Positions 23,560 through 33,330 of a stretch of DNA of 49,089 nucleotides are shown here, one piece after another. The position numbers and the translations under genes are program-made. The notes under the pieces are model-generated. The model was not told the DNA's origin. It worked only from the letters and a program-made list of their open reading frames with translations, and did no database searches. The stretch is from Paulinella micropora (lineage: Eukaryota > Cercozoa > Imbricatea > Euglyphida). The stretch lies in contig BJOX01000041.1 in assembly GCA_009731375.1 (NCBI GenBank), forward strand, positions 738,626 to 787,714, given 5' to 3'. Each line of letters opens with the position of its first letter. Position 1 is the stretch's first letter.

Positions 23560-24057
23560 TTTTACTCTTTGCATTACTGCTACTGCTGCCAGACTATTAT
23601 CACATGCATCCAATCCATGGCTTCTGTCTTTTTCTATCTTTTTCTATTCTTACTTTCTGTGCTTCAACTTTTTTTCTCCAAACGTTCTTCCTTTTTCTAT
23701 TCTATTCTTTCTTTTCCTTTCTGTCGAGACTTCTGCGCTTTATCTCTTACCATTCTCCTGCTTCTTCCATTCTTTCTTACATTTTTACAGTCTTTTGATT
23801 TTCTTCTCTTGTTTTTAATATTCTTGTTAATTTTATCCCTGCCTTTTTACCTTTACTAGTCTCTCTTTTCCTTTCTCTCAGGTTCCCCGTTTCTTTCTCC
23901 CTCTTTGCATTCTCCACTCATTTTTTTTTATTATTAAATTTTATTTTATTTTATTTTACGCTTCACCTCTTAATTAACTCTTCCATTCTATCTTTTCGTC
24001 TTCCCACTCAACCTTTACGAGTGGTAAGTATTTTATTAAAACAGTGTTTGCGTAAAG
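23560..24057. mobile_element. Second, partial copy of the MITE-like family
   Basis: The right end (about 23955-24057) resembles that of the element at 21441-22140: TTTACGCTTCACCT, then TCTTCCCACTC, then AGTGTTTGCGTAAA at the terminus. The T-rich interior is also alike. I do not see its left arm, so it is partial or diverged. A further fragment near 24205-24225 carries TTTTACACAAACACT. Confidence 0.5.
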
Positions 24058-24713
24058 ATGGAGGGGCCGGCAGAGCCGAGGTGTAATAGATGTAGTTAGA
24101 GAGGTGTTTGGCCAGCAGGGCATGTGTACCTGAAGCAGTGGGGGGGGGGGGGCAACGCCAACCCCGCCTCGCCGCGCTGAGTTGAAGTTATTAATATGAC
24201 ACTTAATTTTACACAAACACTATAGTTTTATTATATTAATAATAACAAAAAAATATCTGTCGATATCAATATATACTTTGATATTTGAAACCGGAAACAG
24301 GAGGCTCCTTTACATTTTATTATATTCAAGTGCAATTTAGTTTTACGCAGACATTACAACTTTAAACTAAAGAAATTTAATATTCAAGAAAACATTTGCA
24401 GCAAGTATTAATAGAGATAAATTAAATCAAAAATGTAAAAAAACTACATGCAAATGATATTAATAATTATTAATATTTTCTGTTATATTGTAAGACGTGT
24501 ATTAATTATAATTATAATTTAAGTTAGGGTCGCTATTAGTGTTCAAGGTATATAACAAATTATTAATATTTCTATATACTAACGCTAAGTTTGCTACTCT
24601 GCTTCCGTTGTCGCTTGCCAGCAAGATCCTCATTGCGCTGGCGGTGGATCTCCTGTATATACCTTCACTTTCTCTAATCCTCTTCTTCTCCTTCTTCTCC
24701 CCTTCCTTCCCAG
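24058..24713. other. AT-rich intergenic region
   Basis: AT-rich unique sequence with short related fragments of the repeat family ends (TTTTACACAAACACT near 24206, TTTTACGCAGACATT near 24340). No supported gene. Confidence 0.5.
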
Positions 24714-24755
24714 AAAGAGAGACAGAGAGAGCGCGCGCGCGAGAGAGAGAGAGAG

Positions 24756-24804
<49 letters not shown>

Positions 24805-24820
24805 AGAGAGAGTGTGTGTG

Positions 24821-24902
<82 letters not shown>

Positions 24903-24973
24903 AGGGAGCGAGAGAGAAAGTGAGTGAGTGAGTGAGAGTGAGTGAGAGTGAGTGAGAGTGAGAGAGTGTGTGC

Positions 24974-25004
<31 letters not shown>

Positions 25005-25431
25005 TGTGTGTGTGTGTGTGTGTGTGTGAGTGAGAGAGAGAGAGAGAGAGAGAGTGAGAGANNNNNNNNNNNNNNNNNNNNNNNNNNNNNNNNNNNNNNN
25101 NNNNNNNNNNNNNNNNNNNNNNNNNNNNNNNNNNNNNNNNNNNNNNNNNNNNNNNNNNNNNNNNNNNNNNNNNNNNNNNNNNNNNNNNNNNNNNNNNNNN
25201 NNNNNNNNNNNNNNNNNNNNNNNNNNNNNNNNNNNNNNNNNNNNNNNNNNNNNNNNNNNNNNNNNNNNNNNNNNNNNNNNNNNNNNNNNNNNNNNNNNNN
25301 NNNNNNNNNNNNNNNNNNNNNNNNNNNNNNNNNNNNNNNNNNNNNNNNNNNNNNNNNNNNNNNNNNNNNNNNNNNNNNNNNNNNNNNNNNNNNNNNNNNN
25401 NNNNNNNNNNNNNNNNNNNNNNNNNNNNNNN
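24714..25431. repeat. GA/GT microsatellite and assembly gap
   Basis: GA and GT dinucleotide blocks (24714-25061), then N at 25062-25431. Beyond the gap base composition becomes very GC-rich, so the boundary between host DNA and the virus-like block may lie in or near this gap. Confidence 0.9.
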
Positions 25432-26152
25432 CCCTTCGAGAAGCGCAGCTACGTCGTGCTGTCGACCACGCGGGCGTACGTGGCCTTCCGCTGGGTCTTG
25501 GTCCGGATCTACCCGCGCAACGACACGGGCTCGGCCGTGCCGCGCCCGGCCCGCGTGCCCGAGCTGTACCCGAGCTTCGCGCAGGCGCACACGGGGCTGT
25601 GCGGCGGGATTCAGGGCCTGGCCTGCACCAGCGGCACGGAAGGAAACTACAGCTGCGCGTGCGGGGCGGGCTACCGGCCCAACCTGCGCGAGGGCAGCTA
25701 CCCGGCCACCTGCCTGGACGTGGACGAGTGCGCCCTGGGCGCGGCGCCGCCCACGACGCGGCCCGGGCGCAACTTCACGCTCGCGGACCGCGGCGTGCGC
25801 TGCACCGCCTCCGCGTACGCGCAGGGCTGGGCGGGGACCGGCGGCTGCGAGGCGGCCTTCGACGCGGTGGGGGGGCTGTACTGGCGGTCCCCGGCTAGCT
25901 TCAGCCCCACCACCGGCGGCTGTACGGCGTGCCCGGCGGTGCCCGGGGTCACGCAACCCGTCGGGTTGGTCGGAGAATGGCTGCGCGCCCTCCTTCCACG
26001 GCCGTTGCCACGGAATGCGGCCGGCAATCACTGGATCCCCCAAACCCGCCCACGCTAAGAACGTGGGCGAATCTTCGCCGAACTGGGACCGCACGCAGCT
26101 GTACACCGTCCCCGGGCCGTCGCTGCCGGGCCACGCACGCAGGAGTGTGTAG
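25432..26152 (+). CDS. EGF-like, Cys-rich extracellular-type protein (5' incomplete, one frameshift)
   Basis: The frame enters from the gap at 25432. Cysteines and motifs such as GNYSCACGAGYRPNL and CLDVDECALG are those of EGF-like modules, the DVDEC part being typical of calcium-binding EGF. The upstream segment (SYVVLSTTRAYVAFRW) is not recognised. After about 25950 the original frame loses its Cys pattern and stops at 26058; shifting frame restores a Cys-containing segment (GWSENGCAPSFHGRCHG) that ends at TAG 26150-26152, so I infer a one-base lesion near 25950-25960. Very GC-rich (near 70%). The origin could be viral or host: EGF modules are mainly extracellular eukaryotic domains. It converges on the F-box/LRR gene, and their 3' ends overlap or touch. 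Confidence 0.5.
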
Positions 26153-27636
26153 CTGCCCCTGACGCAGGCACGGTGCGCGCTCGTGCGGAACCTGGAGTTC
26201 CGCAAGTTCCGGCCGCACAGAAACGACACGTAAGCGTGAACGGCTACTGGCAGGCGGCACTGCGCGCGCAGCAGCCTGTTCTGCAGGTCTAGCAACGGGC
26301 CGGGGTCGCGCTGGCTCTGCCTGATAAAGTGGTAGATATAGCTGCACAAGTTGAAAGACACGAAACGAAAAAGGGGCGGCGGCCGCGGTGGGTCCGCCAA
26401 CACCTTCTCCCAGCGCCTAGCCCAACGTTGCAGGCGCGACCTGTCGTCCAGCACCGGACAGTCAGTCAGCAGCACATTTTTAGTTGGCATGGCTAGAGTA
26501 ATTGCTAGTTCGCGCTTGTGGTGTCCGGGCTGGGCCAGCAACGCGCGGGCCAGCGCGGGCGCCGCGCCGGACCCGCGGTCCACCAACGCCAGCACGGCGG
26601 GCCTTAACATTTCGAGCGCCGACAGGTCGTCGGGCAAAGCCGCGTGCCGCGAACCCAGGTTCAGCAGTTCCAGGTCCAGCCAGGCCGGGCGGAATCCGCC
26701 CGGCAGCAGCGCTGCTAGTTGTTGCAGCGAGCCGCGCGCCAGCCCCGGAAAGTGCTCAGCGCCGGGCTCCCCTATCATCATCGACTGGCACGCCGACACC
26801 CGCAGTTTGTACGCTGTTAGCTTGGGAGTAAGGTCCGGGGCCCAATCCAAACCCCAACTGCCTGTTGGAACCCGTTGCAGCAGCGGCAACAAACCTACCG
26901 TGCAGCCCAGCTCTACCCTTTTTTAACAGAGCCACCGTGCCGGGCCCGGCCAGAACATCACGTCGTCTGGTTCTTGCAGTTGCGAGCCGGGGTCCGACAC
27001 GCTGATGCGCCGGAGGTACGGGGCCAGCTGCTGGAAAGCCGGGCCGAACATGCGCGCCCTAGCGCACGCGTGCAGCTCTAACGTTTGCAGCGCGCGGCAG
27101 CCCAGGCCGCCCACGCCGGCCATTCCCAGGTCCACGTTGGTCAACCTAAGCTGCCGGAGCCCGGGCGCCAGCGCCAGCAGCCCCGGCAGAACAAGCCTGC
27201 TCCAGGAGCCGGCGGGGGGCCGCAGGATCGACAATTCCAGGCGGTACAGGGCACCCACTTTGCTGTGCGCCAAGGCCCAGGCCGCGAGCAGCTTGGCCAC
27301 TGCGCGCGGGTGCCCACTCACAGACAACCGCCGGACTCTAGTAAAGCACGACAGGACGCTCTGCAGTAGGCGCGCGTGGGCGTCCGGCAGGGTGCAGCTG
27401 ATGTAGCGCAGGGTCAGAGAAACGTCGGGTTGCGCCTGCGAACTCATTTTCGCGGGAAACGGTTGGTGCGCGCTCTCGGGGTCCAAAATCATTTCCAGGC
27501 ACAGCAGCAGCGACGCGCGCCCCTTTGCCCTGCGATGCCAAGCGCGGCAGGTCTGGCTCAGCGCCAGCAGGTCCCTGCACCCAAGGCTCAGCGCCAGGTG
27601 CTGATAAATTATACCGTCTCGGTCAAAGGCCGCCAT
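26153..27636 (-). pseudogene. F-box/LRR-type protein with one in-frame stop
   Basis: Starts at ATG 27636 in context AAAAATGG. Residues about 8-40 (IIYQHLALSLGCRDLLALSQ, then a CRAWHR end) look like a divergent F-box, the segment that binds SKP1 in SCF ubiquitin ligases. Leu-rich repeats follow (VRRLSVSG, LYRLELSI, LRQLRLTNVDL, LQTLELHAC, LRRISVSD). A TAA at 26925-26923 interrupts the frame at codon 238; the same frame continues with further Leu-rich segments to about 26.15 kb. I infer one gene broken by a nonsense change, not two genes. The true C-terminus is unresolved because the frame stays open opposite the EGF-like gene. F-box proteins are common in large eukaryotic DNA viruses and in hosts, so this alone does not prove viral origin. 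Confidence 0.55.
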
Positions 27637-27639
27637 TTT

Positions 27640-28460
27640 TCTTGTTCTTCCGAACCACAGGTCGTTCCCCCGGCACCGACCTCCTCCCCGATGTTTTGTT
27701 CTCTTTTTTTTTTGCGTTTTTTGTTTGGGAGGGGGGGGTTGCAATTTCAGTGCGGNNNNNNNNNNNNNNNNNNNNNNNNNNNNNNNNNNNNNNNNNNNNN
27801 NNNNNNNNNNNNNNNNNNNNNNNNNNNNNNNNNNNNNNNNNNNNNNNNNNNNNNNNNNNNNNNNNNNNNNNNNNNNNNNNNNNNNNNNNNNNNNNNNNNN
27901 NNNNNNNNNNNNNNNNNNNNNNNNNNNNNNNNNNNNNNNNNNNNNNNNNNNNNNNNNNNNNNNNNNNNNNNNNNNNNNNNNNNNNNNNNNNNNNNNNNNN
28001 NNNNNNNNNNNNNNNNNNNNNNNNNNNNNNNNNNNNNNNNNNNNNNNNNNNNNNNNNNNNNNNNNNNNNNNNNNNNNNNNNNNNNNNNNNNNNNNNNNNN
28101 NNNNNNNNNNNNNNNNNNNNNNNNNNNNNNNNNNNNNNNNNNNNNNNNNNNNNNNNNNNNNNNNNNNNNNNNNNNNNNNNNNNNNNNNNNNNNNNNNNNN
28201 NNNNNNNNNNNNNNNNNNNNNNNNNNNNNNNNNNNNNNNNNNNNNNNNNNNNNNNNNNNNNNNNNNNCCAGACGAGGCGACAGTGAGTCGTTTTGGGGCC
28301 GCGCCCGCCCCTCGCCCTTTCCCCTCGCCATTTCCCTCGCCATTTCTGCCCCAAAAAAAAAAAGAAAAACAAAAACACAAAAGCAGACGATGCGAGAACG
28401 GGGCAGTGTGAAAGAAACACAGGCCACGAGAAAAACAAAAAAAAGAGAGAAGAGAACGCT
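27640..28460. other. Intergenic spacer with assembly gap
   Basis: N at 27756-28267, with short T-rich and G-rich stretches on either side. No gene can be supported in the visible bases. An A-rich stretch (28351-28450) precedes the next start codon. Confidence 0.6.
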
Positions 28461-28463
28461 AAA

Positions 28464-29229
28464 ATGCAATCTTTAACAGAAATCCCCACACTAGAATCTG
28501 AGGACAAGCCGCGCCTGCACAAACCTAAAAACCAATGGTTTCTCGACCTGTTGTTCGCGGCACGATCCGACTGTGTACTGGCCATGCCATTCAAGAATTT
28601 TACGACTCCTTGCGGTTCACCATGCCAGACTACAGCCACCGGCGGCCCAACCACGCAACCAAGCATAGCTCTTGGTGGAATTCCGTAACCAAAAAGGAAG
28701 CGCTGGGCAGCGAAGATGCAAAAAAGCTTGACTGGGAAAAATTCTTCCGGCCACGCGACGGCGCCGTGAACGGGTTTGATTGCCTCCACGCACTCTCACC
28801 AATATTACGGGACGCGGTTATGACCACAGAAAACGAAATCGACTATTATCGTCCAGCGAGACTACACCCACTGCTGCGGTTCCCGTACATTCTGTTGCTG
28901 CCCAAAGCGGCCCACCATTTTAAAAATATGGTGCTGTACAACCTCATGTGCTGTTCCCCTGCCGTGCAGCTCTGTTCGACCAACTACGCGCCAATATCCT
29001 GACAGCTCTATCAGACCTACGAAACGGGCCGCAGGTGGTTTGTGGGGTGCGGCATCTCGGAGGCGCCCCAGGGCTATGTGCCTGCAATTATATCGCGGGG
29101 GGGTGACGATTTCGACGTAATTTTGTACGGACCCTTTGGTAATTTTGAGGTTTACAGGCTAAGCCTCCAGAAGCAAACGTGAAAGCGGAGCAGGCCAAAA
29201 AGGAGGAGTCCAAACCAGAACCTTATTAA
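28464..29229 (+). pseudogene. Unknown protein of the virus-like block, broken by two frameshifts and a stop
   Basis: Begins at ATG 28464 in context CTAAAATGC. The first frame carries about 45 residues (NQWFLDLLFAARSDCVL), then the coding signal moves to a second frame (FTMPDYSHRRPN, DYYRPARLHPLLRFPYILLL). A TGA at 29000-29002 interrupts it, the same frame continues (RRWFVGCGISEAPQGY, DVILYGPFGNFEV), and a last shift near 29157 opens a Lys/Glu-rich tail ending at TAA 29229. Together about 250 residues. I do not recognise the family. The aromatic-rich, non-repetitive composition and charged tail make it a genuine former gene. Confidence 0.5.
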
Positions 29230-29439
29230 ATAAGCAAAAGATTGTAAAAAAAGAAATTTGGGTGCCGGCTGAATGGGAAGCCTGTGCTTTTTTTGGTATT
29301 GGACCATAGAATTTTAATAGGCTAGCACAAAAAACACTCGAGAGGCTAAAACCAAAAACAATAAAAAAAGCACATCGCGCGCGAAACCCGCCGCGCACAA
29401 AAAAAAGGCGGGGGAAAAAAAGTCTGGTGTTTAACCTAA
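29230..29439. other. Intergenic spacer between convergent genes
   Basis: A-rich runs and a short minus-strand hydrophobic frame (29159-29398) that overlaps the 3' end of the gene at 28464-29229. I consider that frame a shadow. The AATTA-containing sequence near 29437-29442 lies at the stop of the next gene. Confidence 0.5.
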
Positions 29440-29883
29440 TTAAGAGGCCGAGTCTTCGTTATAGCCGCAGGGGCAACCGCTGGTTTCTTCGGGGTGCCGC
29501 CACTCGCTGCAATTAGGGCCACCGCAGCAGTAGAGCCGACATTTGTCACAATCACTTATGTCCACAAAGCCCCGGAAGGTCTCGGCGATCGCGCGGGCGC
29601 CCACCAGCGCACGGAGCAGCTTCTGACAGACCACTTTCAGCTCTTCCGGCGTCTTTGCCTTGTTCGCTTGCTCTACTACCAGGGCCAGGTTATCTTCCTC
29701 GCTGTAATCTTCCTCATAGACAAGCACACATTCGTCGCGCTGAGCGCACCACTCTGGGTTAAGCGCGTTTTTGCCTCGCTGGACAAGCTGGAACGGTTCA
29801 GGCGGTCTGTCCGCAGTCTTTCGCTTCTTGTGGCTGCTGGCGGTTGGGCTGCTCAACGACGGTCTTTTGCCAGGCTGTGACAT
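29440..29883 (-). CDS. Unknown Cys-rich protein, intact (147 residues)
   Basis: Uninterrupted minus-strand frame from ATG 29883 (context CAAAATGTC) to TAA 29440. The N-terminus is polar and basic, with a possible nuclear signal (SSHKKRKTADR, residues about 17-27). A helical middle (about 65-105) follows, then a Cys-rich C-terminus: CDKCRLYCCGGPNCSEWRH and CPC, enough Cys/His to bind one or two zinc ions. No family recognised. It is one of the few intact frames in the GC-rich block. A small viral or host regulator is possible, but this is inference. Confidence 0.6.
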   Translation of the reverse strand: MSQPGKRPSLSSPTASSHKKRKTADRPPEPFQLVQRGKNALNPEWCAQRDECVLVYEEDYSEEDNLALVVEQANKAKTPEELKVVCQKLLRALVGARAIAETFRGFVDISDCDKCRLYCCGGPNCSEWRHPEETSGCPCGYNEDSAS

Positions 29884-30342
29884 TTTGATGTTGTGTTTTG
29901 CGTGGGCGTGAGAGAGAGAGAGACAGTACTAGAATGGAGGTGGTGNNNNNNNNNNNNNNNNNNNNNNNNNNNNNNNNNNNNNNNNNNNNNNNNNNNNNNN
30001 NNNNNNNNNNNNNNNNNNNNNNNNNNNNNNNNNNNNNNNNNNNNNNNNNNNNNNNNNNNNNNNNNNNNNNNNNNNNNNNNNNNNNNNNNNNNNNNNNNNN
30101 NNNNNNNNNNNNNNNNNNNNNNNNNNNNNNNNNNNNNNNNNNNNNNNNNNNNNNNNNNNNNNNNNNNNNNNNNNNNNNNNNNNNNNNNNNNNNNNNNNNN
30201 NNNNNNNNNNNNNNNNNNNNNNNNNNNNNNNNGGGGGGGGGGGGGGGGGGAAACGAGAAAGGGGAGCAAAAAGAGAAAAAAGTATCTGCTATTTGGACCT
30301 TGTTCCACTTGCAAGCTTGCGTGGACGCTGCACTGTAAGCAA
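29884..30342. other. Spacer with assembly gap and poly-G
   Basis: N at 29946-30232 followed by about 18 G. The visible sequence has no supported gene. Confidence 0.7.
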
Positions 30343-30777
30343 CTAGGAAGCGGCTGGGCCAGTACTGGCCAACCGCCCTTCGAGCAAGCGCAGCAGCTCC
30401 GGCACAATTTTCGCCAACACCTTGTCAATCACCGAGCCTCTTCCTACGCGCGGACGACATGCCTGCCTAAGCCCCTCAAACACCCGGGAGACATACGTGT
30501 TTGCCTGTCCCAACGGTAGTGCATCCAGAAAAGAGTGACCATCTGCTTGAACCAGGGCCACACCGAACGCTGCTCAAGTCCCACGCCCGTCACTAAAAAG
30601 CACTCATACCGAGCCCGCAGCGCCTGTTCGCCGGGCCAGGGCTCCACCTCCCACAGCTTGCCCTCGCGCGACACTTGGCGGTAGAAGCGGCACCGGCATA
30701 AAAGCAGTCGTGCCCCCGTCAGCGCCCCCAAAGCCGGAGTGCGACGTTATGAATGAGCGCAGGTCCACGTCTAACTT
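30343..30777 (-). pseudogene. Unknown protein of the virus-like block, two frameshifts, 5' end lost
   Basis: Coding signal on the minus strand moves through three frames: LDVDLRSFITSHSGFGG (about 30775-30730), then LLLCRCRFYRQVSREGKLW and EVEPWPGEQALRARYECFLV (about 30730-30565), then ALVQADGHSFLDALPLG and SVIDKVLAKIVPELLRLLEG, ending at TAG 30343. The 5' end runs into the AAGAAAT repeat at 30778 without a start codon. Total visible length about 145 residues. No family recognised. The smooth continuation of composition across the frame changes argues for single-base lesions, not separate genes. Confidence 0.45.
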
Positions 30778-31522
30778 TTTTTTAAAAAGAAAGAAATGAG
30801 AAAGAAATAAGAAAGAAATAAGAAAGAAATAAGAAAGAAATAAGAAAGAAATAAGAAAGAAATAAGAAAGAAATAAGAAAGAAATAAGAAAGAAATAAGA
30901 AAGAAATAAGAAAAAAATAAGAAAGAAATAAGAAAGAAATAAGAGAGAAGAGGAAGAGAGAGAGAGAGAAAAAGAAAGAAGAGAAAGAGAGCAAGAGAAC
31001 GGTGGGGGGGGGGGGGGGGGGGGGAGAGGGGGGGAGAGAGAAAAAAAAANNNNNNNNNNNNNNNNNNNNNNNNNNNNNNNNNNNNNNNNNNNNNNNNNNN
31101 NNNNNNNNNNNNNNNNNNNNNNNNNNNNNNNNNNNNNNNNNNNNNNNNNNNNNNNNNNNNNNNNNNNNNNNNNNNNNNNNNNNNNNNNNNNNNNNNNNNN
31201 NNNNNNNNNNNNNNNNNNNNNNNNNNNNNNNNNNNNNNNNNNNNNNNNNNNNNNNNNNNNNNNNNNNNNNNNNNNNNNNNNNNNNNNNNNNNNNNNNNNN
31301 NNNNNNNNNNNNNNNNNNNNNNNNNNNNNNNNNNNNNNNNNNNNNNNNNNNNNNNNNNNNNNNNNNNNNNNNNNNNNNNNNNNNNNNNNNNNNNNNNNNN
31401 NNNNNNNNNNNNNNNNNNNNNNNNNNNNNNNNNNNNNNNNNNNNNNNNNNNNNNNNNNNNNNNNNNNNNGGGGGGGGGGGGGGTTGTAGGTATGAGAGAG
31501 AGAGAGAGAGAAACAAAAAGAG

Positions 31523-31554
<32 letters not shown>

Positions 31555-31640
31555 GAAGAGAGAGAGACACACACAGAGAGAGAAAGAAAAAAAGAGAAGA
31601 GAAAGAGAGAGCAAGAGAACGGAAGGGGGGGGGGGTTTGG
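30778..31640. repeat. AAGAAAT and GA repeats with assembly gap
   Basis: AAGAAAT heptamer/octamer repeats (30786-30945), GA-rich sequence, poly-G, N at 31050-31469, then more poly-G and GA-rich sequence. It interrupts the virus-like gene block. Confidence 0.95.
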
Positions 31641-31802
31641 TATGAACCCGCTATTGTCACGTTAATCATGTCCACCTTGCTTGCTTTTCGAAGATTTACC
31701 GAACAAAGCATCCGAGGAGGGGGCCGACCTAGGCCCTGCCGTTTCAGTTCACAATTTAAGTCACTATCTCGGGCAAGCAAGCACGCAACTCGTGGCAAAA
31801 AA

Positions 31803-32038
31803 ATGAACACCGACCTTTACTCCATTCCTGTCCCGGAGATTGGTGTTGTTTTAGCCCCAAAAAAACAGCCTAAACATATCAGCACAGTTGGCACAGTAAT
31901 GCACTAGCATTGCACAAGCAAATGGAGTGCATTCGCAGTAAGGGACTCAGTACCAAAAACAACGCTAAGCAGTCCATAAAGGCAGGCTGCCTAAAAAATA
32001 AAAGGCATCACAACGAGTTTCAAGTAGCGGAAAAGTAA
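31803..32038 (+). pseudogene. Small unknown ORF of the virus-like block with one frameshift
   Basis: Starts at ATG 31803 (context AAAAAAATGA). The first frame (LYSIPVPEIGVVLAPKK) stops at TAG 31905-31907. A second frame from about 31900 continues with a basic, non-repetitive stretch (HKQMECIRSKGLSTKNN, KRHHNEFQVAEK) to TAA 32038. Together about 78 residues. The function is unknown. The A-rich start context matches its neighbours. Confidence 0.35.
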
Positions 32039-32068
32039 AAGCGTTTTATAAGACCTCTCAGTTGAACT

Positions 32069-33330
32069 GTGGTTTCAGATTTGAAAAACAGCGCTATCTT
32101 GCAGTTACCTGCGCCTGTGCCTGCAATCCTTTGTGTCGACTCTTCCTTCCACCGGAGAGACAAGGATTGCCGCGGCTGGTGCTGGCTTAGCCTTTCGGCC
32201 GCGACGCCCGAGCTGAAGGCGGACGTGGAGGCGCTGCTGCGTACGCTCGACAGCGACCAGCGGCGTTTGCGGCAAATGTCACGACAGCAGACTTTCGCAG
32301 CTGGAGCACTTTGCCTTTCTGCGCGCGTTGACGCTGCGTACGCAGGCGCAAGACCTCCGGCTCCAATGGATATTGACGACAGACGACGACGATCGTTGGC
32401 ATCACGGACGCTATGATATGTACTACCAGAGCCTCCTGCAAGTGGCTGAGACCCCGCCGGGGCTGCGAGACCAAGTTGTCTCGCTGTGTGCCCCTCACTT
32501 TGTCGCGCCTTTGACAGCAGCGCTCAGAGATTCTGTAGAAAAGCAAGAAGAAGTGGAACGGGAGCTCACAGCCCAGCAACTCGAGGTGCGTACCTCAGAA
32601 AATGGCATAGACGGCTTTGCCTGAAAGAGTGAGTTGTGGTCATACTTGGTGCCATTCCGTGTCCTGAACGAATACTTTGCGCGGCAGCCGCAGCCCGCTC
32701 TTTTGCAGCACCCGTTAGCGGTATTGGCATACAACTTAGAGTTCCATTTGCCTCCGCCTTCGAGGAGATGTACGGCGTTACTCCTCAGTATTTCTCTACG
32801 ACCTCAGTTCAGACAGGCGGCATGTCTGATACTGTCACGCCCACTCCGTTTGCCGACATGTATGGGAAAGACGGGGTGGGAGGCGGCTTCGACTCCATGT
32901 ATGGGTCAGAATGGGTGTCAGTGACTGAGGGACCAACTTCGGGAGGACATTCTTCTTGTTTTCAGGCAACGGATTGTTACGGCCGGGCAGGAAGCTAATA
33001 ACGCTGACTTCCGAACCTCACCGGAGCCGCTGTATCTGTGCCTTGGCATGGAGGCCACCCCGTTGGTTCGACCACGTAAGACTGACAGGGCCTACAAGCA
33101 CGTCAAGAGAAAGGCCGTGCCCACCCCTACAGTCAGACCGACAGCATTGAAGAAATGGCTTGGAATGTCATACGCCGACCTGACGCATGAAATAGGCGCA
33201 CCTTGCTGTTCCAAGTATAAGTGCCACCTGTGGGTCAGTCCCTGGCACGCTATTCTAGGGCGGGCCGATTCTTGTTCGCAGTCTTTCAGGGATTTGACCG
33301 CCTGGGCATGTGGATAGCTTCAGGCCATGA
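32069..33330 (+). CDS. 5' exons of a transposase-associated gene (uncertain structure)
   Basis: Coding-like segments in changing frames: ELKADVEALLRTLDSDQRRL (about 32210-32270), then after a probable indel near 32285 LSQLEHFAFLRALTLRTQ through EKQEEVERELTAQQ, ending at a GTGCGT donor (32587). Further pieces are a Gly/Met-rich segment (32750-32950) and a segment with CCSKYKC (about 33208-33228). Intron signals and indels are mixed, so exact exons cannot be fixed. The position and Cys pattern suggest the N-terminal part of the transposase gene that follows, but a separate gene is possible. Confidence 0.35.

Noticed and set aside
22644-23818. Asn/Asp- and Thr-rich proteins
   Set aside because: Several frames are open together over trinucleotide repeats; no domain and no splice evidence.
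29159-29398. Minus-strand signal-peptide-like small protein
   Set aside because: It overlaps the Lys/Glu-rich tail of the gene at 28464-29229 and has no start context like its neighbours.
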